NCBI GenBank assembly: GCA_030068145.1
Contig: JAPJBO010000564.1
Span: 1-64,000, forward strand
DNA: 64,000 nucleotides
Direction: 5' to 3'
Source: Diplonema papillatum
Taxonomy: Eukaryota > Euglenozoa > Diplonemea > Diplonemida > Diplonemidae
Below are positions 1 to 10,978 of this stretch, in pieces. The notes beneath the pieces are model-generated. The model was not told where the DNA came from, did no database searches, and was given only the letters and a program-made list of their open reading frames with translations. The position numbers and the translations under genes were made by a program. Numbering within the stretch: position 1 is the stretch's first letter; every line of letters begins with the position of its first letter.

Positions 1-300
1 GCAAGGCCAGCAGCAGCAGCAAGGCAGCAGCAGAGCAAGGCAGCCGCGGCAAGGCAGCAAGGCAATGCAGCAGCAGAAGCCAAGACAGCAGCGGCAATGC
101 AGCAGCAGCAAGGCAGAGCAGCAGCAGCAAGGCAGCAGCAGCAAGGAGCAAGCAGCAAGCAGGACAGCAGCAGCAAGGCAGCAATCAGCAAGGCAGCAGC
201 GGCAAGGCAGCAGCAGCAAGGCAGCCAGAGCAAGACAGCAGCGGTTAAGCCAGGCAGGAGGAAGAGCACCAAAAGAAGGCAGCAGACAGAATAGGAGCTT
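1..300. repeat. CAG/GCA-rich low-complexity tract
   Basis: The tract is built almost entirely of imperfect CAG, GCA and CAA/AAG triplets. Several frames are open and would read Gln-, Ser- or Ala-rich peptides, but none carries a non-repetitive domain. I read it as an expanded trinucleotide tract. It starts at the window edge, so it could be the end of a polyglutamine-type coding exon, which cannot be decided here. Confidence 0.75.
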
Positions 301-319
301 TTGAATTCAAATAAACATA

Positions 320-740
320 AACAGAAAATCAAAACACAGACGAAGTTTTGTTTGAAGCGCTTAAGAAGGAATCAGAGCTTGCAATGAAAGCAGTCTTTGC
401 AAGCGACGGTCCTTGGACTGCAGTGTTTGGTTTTGCGAGAATTCCACAGCTTCTGAGAAAGGCAGCAGAGCAGCAGGAGCAAGAGTAGCAGCGAGAAGAG
501 CAGCAAGAGGAGGAGCAAGGCAGCAGCAAGGCAGACAGCAACTTTCATTTCAAAGAAACCTAAACAGGAAATTAAAACACAGACGAAGTTTGCGAATCGG
601 GGCTTCGATGAAAAATGCGAGCCTTTCCATTTCGAAGGGGGAGGGTCGTTTACTGCAGCGTTTGGTTTTGAGAGAGTTTCACAGCTTCGATGAAAGGCAA
701 CAAGAGAAGCAGGAGCAAGAGCAGCACCAGCACCAAACAC
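320..740. repeat. Diverged direct duplication inside CAG-rich DNA
   Basis: Two segments of roughly 150 bp are related. AAAACACAGACGAAGTTT occurs near 330 and near 575, and the stretch around CTGCAG.GTTTGGTTTTG.GAGA occurs near 418-445 and again near 655-680. The copies lie about 245 bp apart, have diverged, and are separated by CAG-rich runs. No gene is recognisable. Confidence 0.6.
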
Positions 741-999
741 AGGAACAACAGGAGCAGCTAGATGAGCAGCAGCAAGGCAGCAAAAACCCCATCGAAGTCA
801 AGAGAAGGTTGCTTTAAGCCTTTTGTCCACACTTTTCTTCTTATTTTAAAGAAATGAATGTAAAGAAATGAAAAGATGTCCCAGTGCTGGCATGGCAGGC
901 CCCTTTTGGCCCAAAGAACAGGTAGCCACCGTTGTCAGCACATGGGGTTTCCACTCATTCGCATTTTTTTTTGTTGTTCAGCAGAAACATCAGCAAGAC

Positions 1000-1860
1000 T
1001 GAAGCACCAGCAGGGGGAGAAGGAGCAGAAGCAGCAGCAGCAGCAGCAGCAGAAGCAGCAGCAGCAGCTAGCAGCAGAAGCAGCACAGCATCAGCAGAAC
1101 CAAACCAGGAACCCAAAACATTGGGAGGAAGGATGGGGGAGGGGAAAATGGCTATTGGTTGTCTCTTGTGTGCGTGCTTTGTCCTATCTTTGAAGGGTTG
1201 AAAGGAAGCTGCACTTTGCAACGCGGGAGTACCTGTCGAGCCAGTCAGCAAGATCAACCCGTGTCACTATGCCAGCATTTTGGATCAGATGCGAGCCCCT
1301 CCATAGGCTTTGTTGAGCGTCCTTGACGTTCATGCTTTGAGCAACTCCTGCAGGCAGTTCCTCGCAACTGGCCGAAAAAACTTTGTCTCACGACATTGTA
1401 TGTGGCTAACCGCAGTGGAAACAAAACAGGAGGAAGCAAACCTTTCGAGGTCTGCGTGTTCATAGTTCTGATGATCCCTAATCGGTGGAAGTTTTGGGCA
1501 GATTAGAGACAGACAAAGCACACGCATAGCAACAATCTTTGGCACGGGGACTGTGATACTTGGGTATATTTTTCGAATTTTCAAGTTTTGGAAAAAAATA
1601 TTATGAGCACCAGGCAGCACCAGCAGGAGGCACACACCAGCCAGCACCAGCAGCAGCACCAACGGCAGGCAGCACCAACGGCAGGCAGCACACGCAGGCA
1701 CCAGCAGGAAGCACATAGCAGGCAGCGCAGTACCAGCAGACACCCACCCAGGCCAGCACCCAGCAAGTCAGCACCAGCAAGTCAGCACCAGCAAGTCAGC
1801 ACCAGCAAGTCAGCACCAGCAAGTCAGCAGCCAGCAAGCCAGCCAACAAAAAGCCTTGAG
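1000..1860. repeat. Interrupted CAG / CACCAG-rich DNA
   Basis: CAG/GCA runs lie at about 1010-1100, and CACCAGCA-type repeats with a GTCAGCACCAGCAA-like unit lie at about 1606-1850. The 1110-1600 interval between them holds nothing I can recognise. Confidence 0.6.
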
Positions 1861-1999
1861 TGAGAGACAAGCCCCTAGACACACAGGACTCCCACCACTC
1901 ATCCTTTTGCTTCCCATTCTGCGCGTTCTTTGGGGGTCCTGTGTTGCCAAGCCTGATTGCAAGAGATAGAGGGGGGCACACCTCCTGCAAACCCGGGCA

Positions 2000-4070
2000 A
2001 ACCTGACCTGTGGAATTGGATGCTGCCAAAAAATGGCTGGTTTGCGGGTCTGGTTCATAGGAAAACCAATAGAAACTGGATTCTGAATTTTGAGTTTTTC
2101 AGAATTTTTTTTTGACAAAGGTGAAATTTTTGCTTGGAATTTTTCATTGTGACGGACAGACGGAAGGACAAGCCACATAATTATATAGTAACCTGACCTG
2201 TGGAATTGGATGCTGCCAAAAAATGGCTGGTTTGCGGGTCTGGTTCATAGGAAAACCAATAGAAACTGGATTCTGAATTTTCAGTTTTTCAGAATTTTTT
2301 TTTGACAAAGGTGAAATTTTTGCTTGGAATTTTTCATTGTGACGGGACGGACGGACAAGCCACATAATTATATAGTAACCTGACCTGTGGAATTGGATGC
2401 TGCCAAAAAATGGCTGGTTTGCGGGTCTGGTTCATAGGAAAACCAATAGAAACTGGATTCTGAATTTTCAGTTTTTCAGAATTTTTTTTTGACAAAGGTG
2501 AAATTTTTGCTTGGAATTTTTCATTGTGACGGACAGACGGACGGACAAGCCACATAATTATATAGTAACCTGACCTGTGGAATTGGATGCTGCCAAAAAA
2601 TGGCTGGTTTGCGGGTCTGGTTCATAGGAAAACCAATAGAAACTGGATTCTGAATTTTCAGTTTTTCAGAATTTTTTTTTGACAAAGGTGAAATTTTTGC
2701 TTGGAATTTTTCATTGTGACGGGACGGACGGACAAGCCACATAATTATATAGTAACCTGACCTGTGGAATTGGATGCTGCCAAAAAATGGCTGGTTTGCG
2801 GGTCTGGTTCATAGGAAAACCAATAGAAACTGGATTCTGAATTTTCAGTTTTTCAGAATTTTTTTTTGACAAAGGTGAAATTTTTGCTTGGAATTTTTCA
2901 TTGTGACGGGACGGACGGACAAGCCACATAATTATATAGTAACCTGACCTGTGGAATTGGATGCTGCCAAAAAATGGCTGGTTTGCGGGTCTGGTTCATA
3001 GGAAAACCAATAGAAACTGGATTCTGAATTTTCAGTTTTTCAGAATTTTTTTTTGACAAAGGTGAAATTTTTGCTTGGAATTTTTCATTGTGACGGGACG
3101 GACGGACAAGCCACATAATTATATAGTAACCTGACCTGTGGAATTGGATGCTGCCAAAAAATGGCTGGTTTGCGGGTCTGGTTCATAGGAAAACCATTAG
3201 AAACTGGATTCTGAATTTTTAGTTTTTCATTTTTTTTTGACAAAGGTGAAATTTTTGCTTGGAATTTTTCATTTTGACGGTACGGACGGACAAGCCACAT
3301 AAATATATATATGGTAACCTGACCTGTGGAATTTGATGCTGCCAAAAAATGGCTGGTTTGCGGGTCTGGTTCATAGGAAAACCAATAGAAACTGGATTCT
3401 GAATTTTCAGTTTTTCAGAATTTTTTTTTGACAAAGGTGAAATTTTTGCTTGGAATTTTTCATTGTGACGGGACGGACGGACAAGCCACATAATTAATAT
3501 AGTAAACTGACCTGTGGAATTGGATGCTGCCAAAAAATGGCTGGTTTGCGGGTCTGGTTCATAGGAAAACCAATGGAAACTGGATTCTGAATTTTCAGTT
3601 TTTCAGAATTTTTTTTTGACAAAGGTGAAATTTTTGCTTGGAATTTTTCATTGTGACGGACAGACGGACGGACAAGCCACATAATTATATAGTAACCTGA
3701 CCTGTGGAATTGGATGCTGCCAAAAAATGGCTGGTTTGCGGGTCTGGTTCGTAGGAAAACCAATAGAAACTGGATTCTGAATTTTCAGTTTTTCAGATTT
3801 TTTTTTTGACAAAGGTGAAATTTTTGCTTGGAATTTTTCATTGTGACGGGACGGACGGACAAGCCACATAATTATATAGTAACCTGACCTGTGGAACTGG
3901 ATGCTGCCAAAAAATGGCTGGTTTGCGGGTCTGGTTCATAGGAAAACCAATAGAAACTGGATTCTGAATTTTCAGTTTTTCAGAATTTTTTTTTGACAAA
4001 GGTGAAATTTTTGCTTGGAATTTTTCATTGTGACGGGACGGACGGACAAGCCACATAATTATATAGTAAC
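2000..4070. repeat. Tandem satellite, about 188-bp unit, 11 copies
   Basis: A unit starting near CTGACCTGTGGAA recurs about every 187-190 bp (near 2001, 2190, 2379, 2569, 2755, 2942, 3129, 3317, 3505, 3695 and 3882). Copies differ by only a few bases. Each contains a T9 run and a variable GACG/GACGGAC tetranucleotide junction, which accounts for the length differences. The minus strand is open for about 73 codons in each unit, but the unit length is not a multiple of three and the frame closes at each junction, so coding is unlikely. A truncated twelfth copy lies at about 4405-4550. Confidence 0.95.
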
Positions 4071-4116
4071 CCGCAAACCCGGGGGGGCCCCCCAGACTGG
4101 TCCGTTACCATCCTCG

Positions 4117-4389
4117 TCTTTAGGGAGGATGAGCCGCGCGTTGCCAAAGTGCGTAGGGGAATCCAACTCGCCACTGGAACCCCTACGGGAGGGGGCGTCA
4201 GGACTGGCCAAGTCCCGCATGGAGGTTGGCCTCTCCATGTGAGTCCACGGGTGATTCCCGCTCCTTAAACGACTAATCCTGAGTTAAGGTTTTTTAGTGG
4301 GTAAATCCCGCCAGAAAAAGCGGCAGTCCCACACTCGCAAGTTTGGTCCGGCTTGTGGACAGTGCGTAAGGCATTTTTCCCCTCAGTTA
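4117..4389 (+). repeat. 273-bp direct repeat, copy 1
   Basis: This segment recurs at 5366-5638 with the same length and only a few differences. It contains a hairpin-forming pair, GTAGGGG and CCCCTAC, around 4159-4190. No coding frame is recognisable. It is followed directly by an A-run and a truncated 188-bp satellite unit. Confidence 0.9.
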
Positions 4390-5365
4390 CCAAAAAAAAA
4401 AAAAAAAAATGGCTGGTTTGCGGGTCTGGTTCATAGGAAAACCAATAGAAACTGGATTCTGAATTTTGAGTTTTTCAGAATTTTTTTTTGACAAAGGTGA
4501 AATTTTTGCTTGGAATTTTTCATTGTGACGAACAGACAGACAGACAGACAGACAGACGATGGCCAGTGCTGACGAGGTCAGCTCATGTCCTGTGCGTGAG
4601 GGACCAAAAATGAGCCCACCAACCCCCACTGCTGGCATGCTCCCCCCCAGGCCCCCAACTACAACCCAAGAGTCATTTTCCCCCCCACCCATCACTTTCC
4701 TTTTCGGTATGTTTTGTTTTTCCTCCTCCCCTTGGCACCCCGTTACTCCCTCCCATGGTCCGTTCTACTCCCACTCTCTCTCCCTCACTCTCTCACTCTC
4801 TCTCTTGCACCCACTCTCGCCATCTCACTCACACACTATTTTGTTTGTGTCCCTTCTGGAAAGGGGAGAAAAAAAGAGGGCTTCAATTCCCTCTCTTTAT
4901 TTTTTGGTTGTCCCTCCTCTTCCTCCTCCTCCTCGCTCCCCTATTTTTCCGTTTCTTTTTATGCACGGAATGCCCTTCCTCTTATTTATATATCTCTCTT
5001 TTCCAGCCAAGGTATGCCGTGTTTTTCAGAATGTTTACCATTTCCCCCCCCACCACCTTCAAAACGCGAATACACAAACAGGCCAATACGCAAGGGAAAA
5101 AAAAAAAAGAGAACACAAAAATGCAAGGTCATGTGGGCGGCTCGCCACCACAGGACGAAAAGGGCAGGTGGTACGCCACCAAAACCAAAACAGCCCCCAG
5201 TAAAATAGAGTAAGGCGGACATGCTTGTGTATTCGTGGTGGAATTTTCCTCTTTTCCCGTTTGGTTTCCGCGCCCATGAAAATGGAACCCCCATGAGCGC
5301 GTTACGGGGTCCCAAGTGCCGGGTGGAGCGGCGTAACAAAAAAAAAAAAAAAAAAAAAAAAAACT
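4390..5365. other. Segment between the 273-bp repeats: A-runs, ACAG microsatellite, pyrimidine-rich DNA
   Basis: The segment starts and ends with long A-runs (about 4391-4408 and 5338-5363). Inside are one satellite remnant, an (ACAG)n tract at about 4530-4556 and a CT-rich stretch at about 4700-5000. I see no gene. Confidence 0.7.
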
Positions 5366-5638
5366 TCTTTAGGGAGGATGAGCCGCGCGTTGCCGAAGTG
5401 CGTAGGGGAATCCAACTCGCCACTGGAACCCCTACGGGAGGGGGCGTCAGGACTGGCCAAGTCCCGCATGGAGGTTGGCCTCTCCATGTGAGTCCACGGG
5501 TGATTCCCGCTCCTTAAACGACTAATCCTGAGTTAAGGTTTTTTAGTGGGTAAATCCCGCCAGAAAAAGCGGCAGTCCCACACTCGCAAGTTTGGTCCGG
5601 CTTGTGGTCAGTGCGTAAGGCATTTTTCCCCTCAGTTA
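5366..5638 (+). repeat. 273-bp direct repeat, copy 2
   Basis: This is the second copy of the 4117-4389 sequence. It is preceded by an A-run. Its right edge at CAGTTA is exactly the left boundary of the 41-bp inverted repeat at 5639. Confidence 0.9.
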
Positions 5639-5679
5639 GGGAAGGTGTAAAAAACATTTTGGTAAACACTGTTTACCGA
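5639..5679 (+). repeat. Left 41-bp terminal inverted repeat
   Basis: The reverse complement of 10979-11019 with a single mismatch. It abuts the 273-bp repeat exactly and is followed by a G-run and a second TCGGTAAACA motif near 5702. Confidence 0.9.
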
Positions 5680-5920
5680 TTTTTCAGAAAAGGGGGGGGG
5701 GGGTCGGTAAACATTCACTGTACTGTGGGTCGGGCCTGGCGTGTCGCTCTCTATAGTGCGTCTTCGTCACAACCACGTAGCCTGTTTGAGGCGGGGGGGC
5801 CTCCAAGCGAACACTTTTGAAGCCGGACAACCTGCATACGTCTGTTTTTCAGTGGGGACAACCTCCGAACCTTGGCCTTGGACGTGCGGTAACAACGTCC
5901 CAACATTGGATAGGTAGGAT

Positions 5921-7006
5921 TTAGAGGTTGTCCCATCTCGAAAACAAGGTTTTAGAGGTTGTCCCACTTCGAAAACAAACCTTTAGAGGTTCTCCCACCT
6001 CGAAAACAAACTTTTAGAGGTTGTCCCACCTCGAAAACAAACTTTTAGAGGTTGTCCCACCTCGAAAGCAAGCTTTAAGAGGTTGTCCCACCTCGAAAAC
6101 AAGCTTTAAGAGGTTGTCCCACCTCGAAAGCAAGCTTTTAGAGGTTGTCCCACCTCGAAAACAAACTTTTAGAGGTTGTCCCACTTCGAAAACAAGCTTT
6201 TAGAGGTTGTCCCACCTCGAAAACAAGCTTTTAGAGGTTGTCCCACCACGAAAACAAGCTTTTAGAGGTTGTCCCACTTCGAAAACAAGCTTTTAGAGGT
6301 TGTCCCACTTCGAAAACAAACTTTTAGAGGTTGTCCCACCTCGAAAACAAGCTTTTAGAGGTTGTCCCACCACGAAAACAAGCTTTTAGAGGTTGTCCCA
6401 CTTCGAAAACAAGCTTTTAGAGGTTGTCCCACCTCGAAAGCAAGCTTTTAGAGGTTGTCCCACCTCGAAAACAAACTTTTAGAGGTTGTCCCACTTCGAA
6501 AACAAGCTTTTAGAGGTTGTCCCACCTCGAAAACAAGCTTTTAGAGGTTGTCCCACCACGAAAACAAGCTTTTAGAGGTTGTCCCACTTCGAAAACAAGC
6601 TTTTAGAGGTTGTCCCACTTCGAAAACAAACTTTTAGAGGTTGTCCCACCTCGAAAACAAGCTTTTAGAGGTTGTCCCACCACGAAAACAAGCTTTTAGA
6701 GGTTGTCCCACTTCGAAAACAAGCTTTTAGAGGTTGTCCCACTTCGAAAACAAACTTTTAGAGGTTGTCCCACCTCGAAAACAAGCTTTTAGAGGTTGTC
6801 CCACTTCGAAAACAAACTTTTAGAGGTTGTCCCACCTCGAAAACAAACTTTTAGAGGTTGTCCCACCTCGAAAACAAGCTTTTAGAGGTTGTCCCACCTC
6901 GAAAGCAAGCTTTTAGAGGTTGTCCCACCTCGAAAACAAACTTTTAGAGGTTGTCCCACCTCGAAAACAAACTTTTAGAGGTTGTCCCACCGCGAATACA
7001 AGCTTT
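5921..7006 (+). repeat. 31-bp satellite array, left arm (about 35 units)
   Basis: The unit reads TTTTAGAGGTTGTCCCAC followed by YTCGAAAACAARC. Two or three positions vary between units (CCTC, CTTC or CCAC, and CAAGC or CAAAC). The variants recur in the same order in blocks of several units (compare about 6190-6400 with 6480-6690), which shows higher-order duplication. The opposite orientation dominates at 8261-10778. Confidence 0.95.
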
Positions 7007-7109
7007 ATACGTAGGGCATAACAAATACACACCAGGATTCCTCTGCTGACTGGCGTGGAGACCCCTTTTTCTCCCCATGCGGGAGTAGGTGGCCGGCGAA
7101 GAATTTGCT

Positions 7110-7440
7110 GCGGTGGGACACTCACTATCCGAGGTGGGGCACGCTGCAAACCTAATCGTTCGAGGTGGGGCAACCTTCAACCATTGTTTTTCGAGATGGG
7201 ACAACCTGCAAATCTTTGTTTCCTTGACGGGACAACCTTAAAAAAGATGTGGCAACCCACCAACCATTTTCTACGAACCTTAGTTTGGTAGTTGGTGCAA
7301 CGTGCTAACACTTGTTTCCTAGAGCCGTTTCCCATGGGACGACCTGCATACTTCAGTAGTTATTGAGCTCGGACAAAACTTCGAACTTGCACGTGGAATT
7401 GGCAATTCGTAGGGCTGGACATGCCGACATTCCCGGGCCG
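7110..7440 (-). repeat. Decayed satellite units, right-arm orientation
   Basis: Degenerate copies of the 31-bp unit are recognisable as CGAGGTGGGGCA, CGAGATGGGACAACCT and GACGGGACAACCTT at about 30-bp spacing. They have the orientation of the right arm although they lie next to the left arm. Similar decayed units in that orientation occur at about 5824-5870. Old units at array edges are typical of satellites that homogenise from the middle. Confidence 0.65.
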
Positions 7441-7653
7441 CAATTTTCTGCGAAGCTCAACTTGGAGGTGTGCCGTAATTGGATGCATAGCACACCTGCA
7501 CACGCAGAGTGTTGCTATGCTGCTGATAAAAGGGGGGAAACATAGCTTCACGTACTGGTACGATGAGGCAACGCCTGGAATAGCCGCGAATCGTCAGGAG
7601 GCGAGGAGAAACAAAGTAGGAACCCCCAAAGTCCAGGATGAAATCAAATCAAA

Positions 7654-8118
7654 TCAACTATTGCCAGCCACGTTTTCTTGGTTCGTTTGAAGACCAAACA
7701 TGTCTTCGTTGCTGTATTGGAAGAGCGAGCCCCCTTTCAACACGCGCTCAAGGGAAATGAGCCCTTTCTCGCGCAAACCATTCAGAGTATGCGCAACGTC
7801 ATCTGTTTCTATGACGTAAAAGTGATTGTGGCAAGCGCCAATGACGTATGTCGCACATGGCTCGGAGACTTCGTATGTCACAAGCGTGCCTTTGTGCCTC
7901 GGATACTCCGACGGAACTGTTAAGACGTGCAGTCTGAGGTCGTAGTTCCAGACAACAATCGCCAACAGCAACTCGTCAACGTATCTCCCGTTGACCGCCA
8001 TATTCTCTCTCCAAACACGGAGCCGGTCTTCGACAGGTCTTTGCAGCCAACCGGCCAAATCAGTCCCAGGGACGAACTCTGGGAGCTCATCAGTCAACTT
8101 TCGACATGTCTTCACCAC
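7654..8118 (-). CDS. OTU-like cysteine protease fragment (tentative)
   Basis: The frame encodes about 154 residues, opened here at a GTG; no ATG lies at that point. The middle reads WRENMAVNGRYVDELLLA, then a hydrophobic strand ending LRLHVL, and near residue 95-100 HNHFYVI. This order (M..G.YVDEL.L, strand, H.HY-like) resembles the C-terminal half of OTU-family deubiquitinases, where the last histidine is catalytic. The N-terminal DGNC-type catalytic cysteine is not visible in 140 bp upstream, so the frame is a 5'-truncated fragment, a gene with an upstream exon, or a chance resemblance. It is the only domain-like frame in the centre of the foldback-like block, between the two satellite arms. 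It does not resemble a transposase. Confidence 0.35.
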   Translation of the reverse strand: MVKTCRKLTDELPEFVPGTDLAGWLQRPVEDRLRVWRENMAVNGRYVDELLLAIVVWNYDLRLHVLTVPSEYPRHKGTLVTYEVSEPCATYVIGACHNHFYVIETDDVAHTLNGLREKGLISLERVLKGGSLFQYSNEDMFGLQTNQENVAGNS

Positions 8119-8260
8119 TGCCGAATGCCGACAGGTGAGGCAACAGGTTCTTCTGTGCTCCGCGAAACTTGGATTCGAGCGTTTACCTACGAACCTTCGA
8201 CCGAAAGGACATATCTAGTCCGCGACATGGAAACTTTCTGTCGGTCGTTGTTTGGTTCAT

Positions 8261-10778
8261 CGAAGTTTGTTTTCGAAGTGGGACAACCTCTGAAAGTTTG
8301 TTTTCGAGGTGGGACAACCTCTAAAAGCCTGTTTTCGAAGTGGGACAACCTCTAAAAGTTTGTTTTTGAAGTGGGACAACCTCTAAAAGCTTGTTTTCGA
8401 GGTGGGACAACCTCTAAAAGTTTGTTTTCGAAGTGGGACAACCTCTAAAAGCTTGTTTTCGAAGTGGGACAACCTCTAAAAGCTTGTTTTCGAGGTGGGA
8501 CAACCTCTAAAAGCTTTTTTTCGAGGTGGGACAACCTCTAAAAGCTTGTTTTCGAAGTGGGACAACCTCTAAAAGCCTGTTTTCGAAGTGGGACAACCTC
8601 TAAAAGCTTGTTTTCGTGGTGGGACAACCTCTAAAAGTTTGTTTTCGAAGTGGGACAACCTCTAAAAGCTTGTTTTCGAGGTGGGACAACCTCTAAAAGC
8701 CTGTTTTCGAAGTGGGACAACCTCTAAAAGTTTGTTTTCGAAGTGGGACAACCTCTAAAAGTTTGTTTTCGAAGTGGGACAACCTCTAAAAGCTTGTTTT
8801 CGAGGTGGGACAACCTCTAAAAGTTTGTTTTCGAAGTGGGACAACCTCTAAAAGCTTGTTTTCGAGGTGGGACAACCTCTAAAAGCTTGTTTTCGAAGTG
8901 GGACAACCTCTAAAAGCTTGTTTTCGAGGTGGGACAACCTCTAAAAGTTTGTTTTCGAAGTGGGACAACCTCTAAAAGCTTGTTTTCGAAGTGGGACAAC
9001 CTCTAAAAGCTTGTTTTCGAAGTGGGACAACCTCTAAAAGCTTGTTTTCGAAGTGGGACAACCTCTAAAAGCTTGTTTTCGAGGTGGGACAACCTCTAAA
9101 AGCTTGTTTTCGAGGTGGGACAACCTCTAAAAGTTTGTTTTCGAAGTGGGACAACCTCTAAAAGCTTGTTTTCGAGGTGGGACAACCTCTAAAAGCTTGT
9201 TTTCGAGGTGGGACAACCTCTAAAAGCTTGTTTTCGAGGTGGGACAACCTCTAAAAGTTTGTTTTCGAAGTGGGACAACCTCTAAAAGCTTGTTTTCGAG
9301 GTGGGACAACCTCTAAAAGCTTGTTTTCGAAGTGGGACAACCTCTAAAAGTTTGTTTTCGAAGTGGGACAACCTCTAAAAGTTTGTTTTCGAAGTGGGAC
9401 AACCTCTAAAAGCTTGTTTTCGAGGTGGGACAACCTCTAAAAGTTTGTTTTCGAAGTGGGACAACCTCTAAAAGCTTGTTTTCGAGGTGGGACAACCTCT
9501 AAAAGCTTGTTTTCGAAGTGGGACAACCTCTAAAAGCTTGTTTTCGAAGTGGGACAACCTCTAAAAGCTTGTTTTCGAGGTGGGACAACCTCTAAAAGTT
9601 TGTTTTCGAAGTGGGACAACCTCTAAAAGCTTGTTTTCGAAGTGGGACAACCTCTAAAAGCTTGTTTTCGAAGTGGGACAACCTCTAAAAGCTTGTTTTC
9701 GAAGTGGGACAACCTCTAAAAGCTTGTTTTCGAGGTGGGACAACCTCTAAAAGCTTGTTTTCGAAGTGGGACAACCTCTAAAAGCTTGTTTTCGAAGTGG
9801 GACAACCTCTAAAAGCTTGTTTTCGAGGTGGGACAACCTCTAAAAGTTTGTTTTCGAAGTGGGACAACCTCTAAAAGCTTGTTTTCGAGGTGGGACAACC
9901 TCTAAAAGCTTGTTTTCGAAGTGGGACAACCTCTAAAAGTTTGTTTTCGAAGTGGGACAACCTCTAAAAGTTTGTTTTCGAAGTGGGACAACCTCTAAAA
10001 GCTTGTTTTCGAGGTGGGACAACCTCTAAAAGTTTGTTTTCGAAGTGGGACAACCTCTAAAAGCTTGTTTTCGAAGTGGGACAACCTCTAAAAGCTTGTT
10101 TTCGAAGTGGGACAACCTCTAAAAGCTTGTTTTCGAAGTGGGACAACCTCTAAAAGCTTGTTTTCGAAGTGGGACAACCTCTAAAAGCTTGTTTTCGAAG
10201 TGGGACAACCTCTAAAAGCTTGTTTTCGAAGTGGGACAACCTCTAAAAGCTTGTTTTCGAGGTGGGACAACCTCTAAAAGCTTGTTTTCGAAGTGGGACA
10301 ACCTCTAAAAGCTTGTTTTCGAAGTGGGACAACCTCTAAAAGCTTGTTTTCGAAGTGGGACAACCTCTAAAAGCTTGTTTTCGAAGTGGGACAACCTCTA
10401 AAAGCTTGTTTTCGAGGTGGGACAACCTCTAAAAGTTTGTTTTCGAGGTGGGACAACCTCTAAAAGCTTGTTTTCGAGGTGGGACAACCTCTAAAAGTTT
10501 GTTTTCGAGGTGGGACAACCTCTAAAAGTTTGTTTTCGAGGTGGGACAACCTCTAAAAGCTTGTTTTCGAGGTGGGACAACCTCTAAAAGCCTGTTTTCG
10601 AGGTGGGACAACCTCTAAACGTTTGTTTTCGAAGTGGGACAACCTCTAAAAGCTTGCTTTCGAGGTGGGACAACCTCTAAAAGCCTGTTTTCGAGGTGGG
10701 ACAACCTCTAAAAGTTGGTTTTCGAAGTGGGACAATTTCTAAAACCTTGTTTTTGAAGTGGGACAACCTCTGAATCCT
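8261..10778 (-). repeat. 31-bp satellite array, right arm (about 81 units)
   Basis: The same 31-bp unit as the left arm, inverted: GCTTGTTTTCGARGTGGGAC followed by AACCTCTAAAA. The units are very homogeneous in the centre, and the last ones (after about 10700) carry more changes. Blocks of variant units recur, for example around 8900-9150 and 9560-9800. The repeats are contiguous, with no unique spacers. Confidence 0.95.
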
Positions 10779-10978
10779 GTCTTCCTTCTTCTTTTTTGCA
10801 CCAGTGTGATGTACTTTCCTGTGCTCCTTTTGGTCTTTCTGAGCCCAAAACGCCTCAAAAAAAATTTCGCGCCTGCGGCGCGCTCTATCTCAGTCTACCT
10901 GGTAGTACCAGTGGGTCAGGTGAAAAACCGTGCCGTGCGCGGCAAACTATGCCGTGCGGCCAAGAGGGGGGGGGGGGG
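10779..10978. other. Short unique segment between satellite and right inverted repeat
   Basis: About 200 bp with no gene seen. It contains the palindromic GCGCCTGCGGCGCGC near 10868 and ends in a G-run before TCGGTAAACA. Confidence 0.5.

Noticed and set aside
65-817. Polyglutamine protein genes in the first kilobase
   Set aside because: Several overlapping frames are equally open, composition is pure triplet repeat, and no domain or start context supports one of them.
2000-4056. Family of 73-residue minus-strand proteins in the 188-bp satellite
   Set aside because: The unit length is not a multiple of three, junctions vary by a few bases, and the shared peptide simply follows from near-identical DNA.
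5921-10778. Possible CRISPR array
   Set aside because: The 31-bp repeats are contiguous without unique spacers, the genome is eukaryotic, and there are no cas genes.
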